A DNA stretch of 9,923 nt from assembly GCA_029856615.1 (NCBI GenBank), contig JAHKLF010000035.1:1-9923 (forward strand), given 5' to 3'. Each line of letters begins with the position of its first letter. Within the stretch, counting starts at the first letter, position 1. Made by a program: the position numbers and the translations under genes. The notes under the pieces were generated by a model, which did not search any database, was not told the DNA's origin, and saw nothing but the letters and a program-made list of their open reading frames with translations. Of this stretch, positions 1-6,030 are shown piece by piece. Source of the stretch: Candidatus Njordarchaeota archaeon (lineage in GTDB: Archaea; Asgardarchaeota; Njordarchaeia; Njordarchaeales; Njordarchaeaceae).

Positions 1-8
1 GGAGAGAG

Positions 9-62
9 TCAGACCTTTGGAGCTTCATCACAATAGCAGATAGAGGCCTCTCATCATCCTGC
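9..62 (-). ncRNA. Possible C/D box sRNA at the window edge
   Basis: Read on the minus strand, this stretch has the box order of an archaeal C/D guide RNA. Box C is ATGATGA (57-51), followed by 11 nt of possible guide, a degenerate D' box CTGC (39-36), a 4-nt spacer, box C' GTGATGA (31-25), a 12-nt guide AGCTCCAAAGGT (24-13) and box D CTGA (12-9). Such RNAs bind L7Ae, Nop5 and fibrillarin and direct 2'-O-methylation of the target base paired five nucleotides upstream of D or D'. By that rule the D guide would mark the U at position 5 of ACCUUUGGAGCU. Against it: D' is imperfect, I see no TATA box about 27 bp upstream, no terminal stem is clear, and the target is not recognised. It could also be chance sequence in an intergenic region. 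Confidence 0.4.
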
Positions 63-141
63 TAATATTATGCGACGCATTCTTCTTTCGTTCTCATTCT
101 CTTCCTGTACTATTTGCCATTTAGTGAATGTTATCATTAAT

Positions 142-165
142 TTTATAATTATTCAGCTATATAAA
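142..165 (+). promoter_or_regulatory. TATA boxes for the C/D box sRNA
   Basis: Two TATA-like elements precede the sRNA: TTTATAAT at 142-149 and TATATAAA at 158-165. With the usual archaeal spacing of about 27 bp from box centre to start site, the first places initiation near 172-175, a few bases before box C, which is where archaeal C/D sRNAs normally begin. The second would start inside or just after box C, so the first is favoured. No transcript data are available here. Confidence 0.5.
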
Positions 166-173
166 GAAGTATG

Positions 174-236
174 AACATAAAATGATGAGCTCGTTGCTCC
201 TCTGATGCGAGGATGAGGGAACCCGGGAACTGATGC
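174..236 (+). ncRNA. C/D box sRNA (2'-O-methylation guide)
   Basis: All four boxes are present in canonical order and spacing: C ATGATGA (182-188), a 13-nt guide, D' CTGA (202-205), a 5-nt spacer, C' GGATGA (211-216), a 13-nt guide, and D CTGA (230-233). A length near 55-60 nt and two guides of 12-13 nt are typical of archaeal C/D sRNAs, which assemble with L7Ae, Nop5 and fibrillarin to 2'-O-methylate rRNA or tRNA. The D' guide contains GCTCGTTGC, the exact complement of the highly conserved 16S rRNA segment GCAACGAGC (around E. coli position 1100). The D guide contains GAACCCGGGA, complementary to UCCCGGGUUC, a sequence of the kind found in many archaeal tRNA T-arms. A TATA box lies upstream and a T6 run (257-262) downstream. 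The exact ends are estimated, and the target assignments come from recalled consensus sequences. Confidence 0.8.
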
Positions 237-249
237 TCTACATGCTCTA
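233..249 (+). repeat. Short tandem repeat ATGCTCTA x2
   Basis: ATGCTCTA occurs at 233-240 and again at 242-249, separated by one base, directly after box D of the sRNA. It may be no more than a small slippage duplication in the sRNA trailer. Confidence 0.6.
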
Positions 250-256
250 TCGAAAA

Positions 257-274
257 TTTTTTACCATAAATTTA
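257..274 (+). promoter_or_regulatory. sRNA T-tract terminator and promoter of the phosphodiesterase gene
   Basis: A run of six T (257-262) follows the sRNA and could end its transcript. It is followed at once by the AT-rich ATAAATTTA (265-273), a plausible TATA element for the next gene. The usual spacing puts the start near 295-300, giving an almost leaderless mRNA for an ATG at 303. No Shine-Dalgarno sequence precedes that ATG, which fits leaderless translation. Confidence 0.4.
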
Positions 275-302
275 CAGAAAGGTTTTGCTAATTCTATAAA
301 CT

Positions 303-1715
303 ATGCAGAGATGTAGAAGTATGCTAAAAATATCCCAGTTTAAGCAATCTAAGGTATTTTGGCTAATCACGTTATCTTATGCCGTATTCCTTATAGCCCC
401 ATTATTCGCTTTTATCGGAACCCCATACACGCTTGAAAGTAATCTATCAACACTAGATTTGTCCAGAAGCTCTCTAATCTTCATTTTTGATTCTGCGCTT
501 CTTCTATTTTTGATTATAGTTCCCTTTGGATTGCTATTATTAGTTGCTGTTAAGAGGAGGCTAAAAATACTAAGGAGAATATCACTAGTAATTTTAATAC
601 TTCTACTGGTATCATCAGTATTTACTTCTATATCATTAATGACGCAGAGCAATGCGGAGGTCGCAAGAGAGAAACCATTAGCTAACAAGGTCATCGTAAT
701 AACATTTGATGGTACGCGAGCAGATGCTTTTTGGGAGCACGCTGACTTCATTATTAACCATAGAAACGAGAGTACATGGGCCAGAAGAATTGTTTGTACA
801 TATCCTACAGTAACTTATCCTAATCATGTCTCCCTATTCACGGGTACATGGCCTCAGTATCATGGTACAGAATCGAATCCAGCGGAATATCGTAGCGTAC
901 AATTCATGCTTAGGGTCTACCGTGAACCGCATGTAGAAGATCTTTTTGAAGTTGCGGAGGAATATGGAATTGTTACAGCAATTTTCGCAGCACCGAGCAC
1001 GTTAGCTAGCATACTAGGTGAGGCAAATACATACAGGATTTCTGGTGGGAGAGGTTACGAAATGATGAGCGCTGCTATGAGTTTCATTGAGGATAACAAA
1101 GAGACAATAGACACAAGGGGATTATTGATGTTTATTCATCTGATCGACCCAGATGATATTATGCATCAATATGGTACTGGATCAACTGAGTATTACTCCA
1201 CAATAAAAGCGATGGCGGACTTAGTTGGTGATTTATATAATAAAATTCATGAACTGGGTTGGGAGAAAGATACGGTAATCATCGTGACAGCAGATCATGG
1301 AGCGATTGGTAACAGACACTATGGAGTTTGGCCTCCACTAGTGGCTGATATTCCTCTCTGGATGTGGGGAAAGCCCTTTGCGCAAGGTCGTGAAATAGGA
1401 GGAGGAAGAATAATAGACATAGCTCCTACAATAGCTTTTATCCTTGGCATTCGGGCTCCTGCTCAATCAAGGGGAATAATTTTATACAGAGCCTTCAATG
1501 AAACCTACGTGAGAGGAATTAGGGGGGAATTAGACCTACAAAAACTGGCAAATAGTGCATTAAGAAACGGTCTTATTTCCGAATATATTGAGATACTAAT
1601 ATGGGGTTTATCAAGCCTAACAATGATTTGGGTTATGCTAATAGAATTGGCGTACTTGGGAAGAAATATTAGAAAACTAATAATAGAGGAAAAAAGGCTA
1701 AAAAAGAAGACCTAA
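303..1715 (+). CDS. Membrane-anchored type I phosphodiesterase, GPI-ethanolamine-phosphate-transferase-like
   Basis: This is an alkaline phosphatase superfamily enzyme with its catalytic domain outside the membrane. Three hydrophobic segments (about 17-38, 57-83, 92-112) precede the enzyme domain (about 127-395). A last helix (about 428-452) leads to a Lys-rich tail, EEKRLKKKT. Metal and catalytic positions are visible: D136 in TFDGTRAD, probable nucleophile T171 with N174 and H175 in the TYPNH motif, D284 and H288 in PDDIMH, D331 and H332 in TADHG, and H339. The segment after H339 (IPLWMWGKPF through DIAPTIAFILG) resembles the PIG-N/Mcd4 group, which transfers phosphoethanolamine to glycolipids. 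An envelope lipid or glycan phospho-transferase or phosphodiesterase is therefore likely, but the substrate is unknown. The ATG at 303 fits a leaderless message; ATG 321 (residue 7) is an alternative. The gene converges on, and overlaps by four bases, a second enzyme of the same superfamily. Confidence 0.85.
   Translation: MQRCRSMLKISQFKQSKVFWLITLSYAVFLIAPLFAFIGTPYTLESNLSTLDLSRSSLIFIFDSALLLFLIIVPFGLLLLVAVKRRLKILRRISLVILILLLVSSVFTSISLMTQSNAEVAREKPLANKVIVITFDGTRADAFWEHADFIINHRNESTWARRIVCTYPTVTYPNHVSLFTGTWPQYHGTESNPAEYRSVQFMLRVYREPHVEDLFEVAEEYGIVTAIFAAPSTLASILGEANTYRISGGRGYEMMSAAMSFIEDNKETIDTRGLLMFIHLIDPDDIMHQYGTGSTEYYSTIKAMADLVGDLYNKIHELGWEKDTVIIVTADHGAIGNRHYGVWPPLVADIPLWMWGKPFAQGREIGGGRIIDIAPTIAFILGIRAPAQSRGIILYRAFNETYVRGIRGELDLQKLANSALRNGLISEYIEILIWGLSSLTMIWVMLIELAYLGRNIRKLIIEEKRLKKKT
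1690..1708 (-). terminator. T-tract terminator of the minus-strand phosphatase gene, inside the opposite gene
   Basis: Read on the minus strand just past the TAG at 1714-1712, there are two T6 runs (1705-1700 and 1695-1690) with further T-rich sequence. This is the form archaeal terminators usually take. The Ts are the complement of AAA/AAG Lys codons at the end of the plus-strand gene. Confidence 0.5.
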
Positions 1716-3466
1716 ATTTTCTTTTTTCTTTTTGTTATTACTGGTATAGCAATCAATATTGCTGATAGAGCGATTACTATAACAAATGAACCCACGACTT
1801 TCTCAATTGGGAATCTAGGCTTCTCTACAGCAATTACTAATAAGGTACCAACCTTCCCGCCTAGAATGTTTCCCTCTTCATCAACTATCTCACAATGAAT
1901 TGTATAAGTATCTTCGGCACTCAGAGATATTTCGAAAGCAACGGAACCAGATATCGTTACAAGGGCTTTTTCATCAGAGTACGCTAATGTACCATTAGAA
2001 TCATAGACAAACAATTTAGCCTTTGCATTAGCTACATCGCCTAAGATGGTGTAATTGATTTCAACGCTAACGCTTATGTCTGGTTCTGCGATGCCAGGCT
2101 CTATCTTCATGCTTACTTCTGCAGTTGGTGCGATGATATCTAGCGGCTCTACAGTAGCGTTTGGCAAACTTAATCCATACAATGCAGCGAGTGTTGGACC
2201 GATATGAAGAATAGTTGGCGTTTCAGACACGGTAGTTTTCTTAAGAAGCCCGCCTGCGAAGATTATTGGTATCACTTTTGTTGCAGTACCACCATGACAA
2301 CCAACTGAGAAGTATCGTGATGCGTAATAAGGCGGCTTTATATCTAAAACAATATCACCTGCATAATCAATATCAAGACCAACATCCTTTAAAGTACCGT
2401 TTGCACTGTCCACGGGATATCTTGTCCATATGCTCTTAACCCAGGGCTGATCTTTCAATGCACTAACAGCATCGGCAATTTCATCTGGGTTTTTTAGATA
2501 AATGTTAAGCAATAATCCGGCGGTTTCTGCTATTATATGCTCAACAGTAATAGCTCCCAAGTGGCTAACATCCGCAGCCAACAAATTTTTATTTATATCC
2601 ACATCCGTAAATCCATGGTCAGCAGCTACTACGAGGAATGTTCTTTGCCACAAATTAAGCCGCTTTAGTTCGCTTATAATTCTACCAATCTCACTGTCTA
2701 AAAACTCAATTAATCTAATAGTGTCTGGATGGCGTGTTCCAAGGGCGCCTTGGATATAATCTGGTTCTGCATAGTGAGTTATTATTAGGGCGGATTCGCC
2801 ACTCAAAATATACTGGTAGAATTCGTCAATTGTGCTAATAGTAGCGTTTGTTATCCATTCCGTTATCTCTAATCTTTTCTCAAATGGATAATCTGCCTCG
2901 TGGGGATCTCCACCAACAATTTCACTTGGTAGAATTAACAATTTATCTGCAGCTTGAGTTTTTCCGGCCATCACACGTAATTTATACTTACTTACGATAA
3001 TTCCAACCTTTACACCAGCTTCTTTAGCTGCTTCTGGTAATGTTTTAGCACGAAGCATATCCATATAACCATAACTTACTGGCGTCTCGTCTGGAAGTAA
3101 CTCATGATATTCCGAAGCATTATAGGCATACGTATGAACAACACCATTGATTTCCGGTGGTGCACCAGTAACCATTGCTACATGAGCAGACGTAGTTGCC
3201 GAAGGCAGGACGGTCTCCGCATTGAGAAAAGCAATACCCTCGTTAATCAAATTATCTAGATTGGGTGTGTCCGCGAGCTGCAAAGTACTTACATTCAGCG
3301 CGTCTAAGATGATGATCATTCCTAATTTTCCTAGGGGCTGTTGAGCGTTAGCTACTCTTAGCATTGTACTATTACTGACTGGTTTTTCGTATAATGGCGT
3401 GCTCAGTATGCTGAGGGGGATGATTAGAATAACGATGAATGCGTAAATATATAATTTCCTAATCAT
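1712..3466 (-). CDS. Secreted, membrane-anchored alkaline-phosphatase-superfamily phosphodiesterase
   Basis: A signal peptide (about 1-25, hydrophobic core after MIRK) is followed by a type I phosphodiesterase/nucleotide pyrophosphatase domain (about 47-440), a beta-sandwich-like domain (about 447-548) and a C-terminal anchor helix (about 556-576) ending in KRKKKI. Both the enzyme and the beta domain should face outside. Catalytic positions visible: D55 in IILDAL, probable nucleophile T91 in SATTSAH, D236 in EPD, D283 and H284 in AADHG, and H391 in CHGG. The His normally found four residues after the EPD Asp is replaced: the motif reads PDYIQG, so one metal ligand appears missing or moved. 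The substrate is unknown; phosphodiester, phosphate or phosphonate esters are possible. The ATG is preceded by GGGGAT about five bases upstream, a modest ribosome site. The gene diverges from the ECF operon and converges on another enzyme of the superfamily. Confidence 0.85.
   Translation of the reverse strand: MIRKLYIYAFIVILIIPLSILSTPLYEKPVSNSTMLRVANAQQPLGKLGMIIILDALNVSTLQLADTPNLDNLINEGIAFLNAETVLPSATTSAHVAMVTGAPPEINGVVHTYAYNASEYHELLPDETPVSYGYMDMLRAKTLPEAAKEAGVKVGIIVSKYKLRVMAGKTQAADKLLILPSEIVGGDPHEADYPFEKRLEITEWITNATISTIDEFYQYILSGESALIITHYAEPDYIQGALGTRHPDTIRLIEFLDSEIGRIISELKRLNLWQRTFLVVAADHGFTDVDINKNLLAADVSHLGAITVEHIIAETAGLLLNIYLKNPDEIADAVSALKDQPWVKSIWTRYPVDSANGTLKDVGLDIDYAGDIVLDIKPPYYASRYFSVGCHGGTATKVIPIIFAGGLLKKTTVSETPTILHIGPTLAALYGLSLPNATVEPLDIIAPTAEVSMKIEPGIAEPDISVSVEINYTILGDVANAKAKLFVYDSNGTLAYSDEKALVTISGSVAFEISLSAEDTYTIHCEIVDEEGNILGGKVGTLLVIAVEKPRFPIEKVVGSFVIVIALSAILIAIPVITKRKKKI
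1717..1733 (+). terminator. T-tract terminator of the plus-strand phosphodiesterase gene, inside the opposite gene
   Basis: TTTT, TTTTTT and TTTTT runs separated by single C residues follow the TAA at 1713-1715 directly. They are the complement of the KRKKK codons that end the minus-strand gene. This matches the hairpin-free T-rich archaeal terminator. Confidence 0.6.
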
Positions 3467-3575
3467 TTAAATCCCCGATAATTAGAGATAGATAATAGCA
3501 GGTCTAAATAATCAACGAAAAATTGTTATTAAAAGATAATTCCATTAAATTGAGATCTTCTGGAGGATATCAGCA
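3467..3575. promoter_or_regulatory. Divergent promoter region (phosphatase gene / ECF operon)
   Basis: This 109-bp AT-rich gap must carry the start signals of both flanking genes. TATTAAAAG near 3530-3538 reads as a TATA-like element on the plus strand and as TTTTAATA on the minus strand. On the minus strand it would give a leader of some 40 nt. On the plus strand it would start transcription near 3560, right at the GGAGG. TCTAAATAAT near 3502-3511 is a second plus-strand candidate. One shared element serving both directions is possible. Confidence 0.45.
3562..3567 (+). promoter_or_regulatory. Ribosome binding site that fixes a TTG start
   Basis: GGAGGA lies eight bases before the TTG at 3576-3578. 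No ATG or GTG lies in frame close by, and the first ABC domain begins only a few residues later (VLKIENLWFKF). The TTG is therefore chosen as the start. Confidence 0.75.
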
Positions 3576-5414
3576 TTGCAAGAAGCACGTAATAATGATA
3601 TAGTCCTCAAGATCGAGAATCTATGGTTTAAATTTCAAGGCTCAAAGGAATATGTGCTTAAAAATATAAACTTGACATTTCGAAGAGGCGAATTTGTATT
3701 ACTTATAGGGCCTAGTGGATGTGGAAAAACGACACTAATAAACACGATAAATGGCATTATACCACATGTAATTCAGGGAATAAAGAAAGGTAAAGTGTAT
3801 ATCCCGCACAAGCAAAATGAAGAGGCAAATCTCGCGGAAGTATCAGAACTAAAGCTTCCAGAGATATCAAAACATGTAGCAACAGTCTTCCAAGATCCAG
3901 AGACGCAATTCTTTACTCTATCAGTAATAGATGAAATCGTATTCGGTCCTGAGAACCTAAAGTTACCTCCAGAAGAGATAGAAAGACGTTTAAAATTCGC
4001 CATAAAGGCCACCGGAATAGAAGACCTTTTGGAAAAAGATTTGATGAGTTTGTCTGGTGGTCAAAAGCAAAGAGTTGCTATTGCATCTGCCATGGCTATG
4101 ATGCCAGATATATTGATTTTAGATGAGCCCACTACGAATCTTGATCCCAGAGGAGCTGCTGAAGTGCTGAAAACTATTGCCGAGTTGAGAAAAAAGACCA
4201 ATGCTTTAATAATTCTCATTGAGCATAGATTAGAAGAGGTTTCGAAATACGCAGATAGAGTTCTTGTCATGAATAATGGAGAGATAATTGCCGATGGACC
4301 GCCGAGGGAAGTGTACAATAATCCCGATTTATTATACGAAATAGGAATAAGACCGCCTTGGGCAGCAGAAACGATAGTTCGATTGAAACGATTGGGGCTT
4401 ATCGATGAGAGTATCCCAACTCCCTTATCTCCCGATGAAGCTGCGGATATTTTATTCAGAGAGTTAGAAACAAAAGCTAATGCTAAAGTGCTCCATGAAG
4501 CGGAGCAAATTTATAGCAGAGAAGAGGAAGAATACGCAAATACGCATACCAGAGAACCAGTTATCGAGATTAAAGATCTCTGGCATCAGTATCCAGACGG
4601 AACAATTGCGTTAAAAGGTATTAGTTTAAAGATACATAAGGGGGAATTCGTAGGCATAATTGGGCAAAATGGCGCTGGAAAAACAACTCTCCTATTGCAC
4701 ATCCTTGGATTGCTTAGACCAAGTCATGGTGTGGTAAAAGTATTTGGCAGAAATGTTTTAGAGATGTCTGTTGGGGAACTCTCTCAAAAAATTGGATTAA
4801 TTTTCCAGAACCCAGATCTAATGCTTTTCCAAAACACTGTTTGGGATGAAATTGCATTTGGTCCCAGGAATATTGGTTTACCGAGAGATGAAATAGTACA
4901 GAGAGTCAAGGAATCTTTGGAAATGATGAGATTAGTAGGATTCGAAAAGAGGCATCCTAGAGCGCTCAGTAGAGGCCAGCGTCACAGGGTAGCTGTAGCT
5001 TCCATTTTATCCATGAGGCCCCAGATAATAATTGCAGATGAGCCAACGACGGGTCAGGATTTTGGTGCAAGCAAAAAATACTTAGAGTTGCTGAGGAAGT
5101 TAAATGAAGCTGGAACTACTATTATTGTTGTTTCTCATGATATGGATCTTATAGCAAGATTCACAAAGAGAGTAATTGTTCTTAAGGAGGGAAGGGTTCT
5201 TATCGATGGTCCTACGCGTTATGTTTTTTCGCGTGAAGATGTACTAGCGGAAACGGATTTGGCTCCTCCGTACGTAACTAGAATAGGAAATCGCCTAAGA
5301 AAATTTGGAATGCCAACAGTGCTCACAGTAGAAGAGCTAGTTTATCACCTGGCTAATCTAATGGAGGTTCCCCTGAAAGAAGAGGAAATAATGGAGGTGG
5401 TCAAGAGTGGGTAA
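3576..5414 (+). CDS. ECF transporter fused double ATPase (EcfA1-EcfA2, YkoD-like)
   Basis: This cytoplasmic motor carries two ABC ATPase domains in one 612-residue chain. Domain 1 (about 9-255) has Walker A GPSGCGKT (45-52), Q-loop FQDPETQFF (105-113), signature LSGGQ (159-163), Walker B ILILDEP (179-185) and H-loop H217. A linker of some 70 residues, with a Glu-rich stretch, leads to domain 2 (about 328-555). Domain 2 has Walker A GQNGAGKT (363-370), Q-loop FQNPDLMLF (410-418), signature LSRGQ (464-468), Walker B IIIADEP (484-490) and H521. The run from the Q-loop to FGPENLKLP or FGPRNIGLP is typical of energy-coupling-factor ATPases. Fusion of both ATPases is known for YkoD of the bacterial YkoEDC type. 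The Gly-to-Arg change in the second signature is unusual but may be tolerated. The 3' end overlaps the next gene by eight bases, indicating one operon. Confidence 0.93.
   Translation: MQEARNNDIVLKIENLWFKFQGSKEYVLKNINLTFRRGEFVLLIGPSGCGKTTLINTINGIIPHVIQGIKKGKVYIPHKQNEEANLAEVSELKLPEISKHVATVFQDPETQFFTLSVIDEIVFGPENLKLPPEEIERRLKFAIKATGIEDLLEKDLMSLSGGQKQRVAIASAMAMMPDILILDEPTTNLDPRGAAEVLKTIAELRKKTNALIILIEHRLEEVSKYADRVLVMNNGEIIADGPPREVYNNPDLLYEIGIRPPWAAETIVRLKRLGLIDESIPTPLSPDEAADILFRELETKANAKVLHEAEQIYSREEEEYANTHTREPVIEIKDLWHQYPDGTIALKGISLKIHKGEFVGIIGQNGAGKTTLLLHILGLLRPSHGVVKVFGRNVLEMSVGELSQKIGLIFQNPDLMLFQNTVWDEIAFGPRNIGLPRDEIVQRVKESLEMMRLVGFEKRHPRALSRGQRHRVAVASILSMRPQIIIADEPTTGQDFGASKKYLELLRKLNEAGTTIIVVSHDMDLIARFTKRVIVLKEGRVLIDGPTRYVFSREDVLAETDLAPPYVTRIGNRLRKFGMPTVLTVEELVYHLANLMEVPLKEEEIMEVVKSG
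5393..5399 (+). promoter_or_regulatory. Ribosome binding site for the overlapping GTG start
   Basis: GGAGGTG lies inside the end of the ATPase gene, seven bases before GTG 5407. It is a near-perfect match to the 16S anti-Shine-Dalgarno sequence. It supports the GTG as start and coupled translation of the two genes. Confidence 0.8.
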
Positions 5415-6030
5415 AATAATCGAATATGTAAAAGCTACATGGTTCGGCTTTATCACATTGCCAGTTCTGCTAGTAATCATTCAATTCTTTGTAAGAGAAT
5501 TATACTTAATGCAGTACGGAATAATTATTACTCTCTACAAAGGCCACCCAATTGCCATAAATTACATAGTGAGATGGCTACTATTAATTGATAAGGAAGC
5601 GTTACAAGGGTCAAATCTAGCAGCAGTTATTATTACATGGATCCTAGGATGGATCTTTGTTAGTGACTGGGTAAGAGATAAAAAAGCAATAGCGAGCGGA
5701 ATTTTCTTGACTTACATAGCCTATATCCTCTATCTCTCATTATACCACGGATATCCAGTGACCTTATACTTCCCAGAGAGCTTTTATCAACTAATTGCAT
5801 CTCTAATTTTCGCCACTGTAGCAACTCAATTATCAACTAAGAGAAGAAGAATTGGATTCTTTGAGAGATTAGAGAAAGTAGGAATAAAGGTTCCAGAGAA
5901 GTATAAGGTAAGCATAAATGTACCAACGAAGTGCCCCGCTTGTGGAGCTATTTTATACAGTAATCCGTACTACTGCTGGAAATGCGGCGAAGCTATAGAA
6001 GATAAACTCGCAACGGTGGGAGGGAGTTAG
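5407..6030 (+). CDS. Four-helix membrane protein with C-terminal zinc ribbon, ECF-associated
   Basis: I do not recognise a named family. The 207-residue product has hydrophobic segments at about 11-29, 70-87, 94-113 and 123-142. A basic stretch, TKRRR (about 144-148), points to a cytoplasmic C-terminus, and a treble-clef/zinc-ribbon type four-Cys motif ends the chain: C176-P-A-C179 and C190-W-K-C193. The start is GTG 5407, overlapping the ATPase gene by eight bases, and its stop directly abuts the ATG of the EcfT gene, so it lies between A and T subunits in one transcript. That position implies a role in the ECF importer, for example as an accessory or regulatory subunit, or as a second S-type membrane protein (S components usually have six helices and no zinc ribbon). 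The function is inferred from context only. Confidence 0.85.
   Translation: MGKIIEYVKATWFGFITLPVLLVIIQFFVRELYLMQYGIIITLYKGHPIAINYIVRWLLLIDKEALQGSNLAAVIITWILGWIFVSDWVRDKKAIASGIFLTYIAYILYLSLYHGYPVTLYFPESFYQLIASLIFATVATQLSTKRRRIGFFERLEKVGIKVPEKYKVSINVPTKCPACGAILYSNPYYCWKCGEAIEDKLATVGGS
6018..6026 (+). promoter_or_regulatory. Ribosome binding site for EcfT
   Basis: GGGAGGGAG lies at the end of the zinc-ribbon gene, with its GGAGG (6019-6023) seven bases before ATG 6031. The upstream stop TAG (6028-6030) touches the ATG, so the two genes are very probably translationally coupled. Confidence 0.8.

Noticed and set aside
1..30. Start codons on the minus strand (GTG ATG at 31-26) reading to the window edge
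   Set aside because: About ten codons, no ribosome site at a suitable distance. The GTGATGA is better read as a C' box.
3..65. Open frame on the plus strand from the window edge to a TAA, a possible tail of an upstream protein
   Set aside because: Only 20 codons are visible, with no recognisable motif, and the stretch overlaps the minus-strand C/D-like boxes. It cannot be judged without upstream sequence.
377..751. Minus-strand open frame of 124 codons
   Set aside because: It lies wholly within the phosphodiesterase gene on the other strand, has no domain-like sequence, and its region encodes clear membrane helices on the plus strand.
2502..2759. Plus-strand open frame of 85 codons
   Set aside because: It is antisense to the phosphatase domain that contains the conserved AADHG and EPD motifs, with no start signals of its own.
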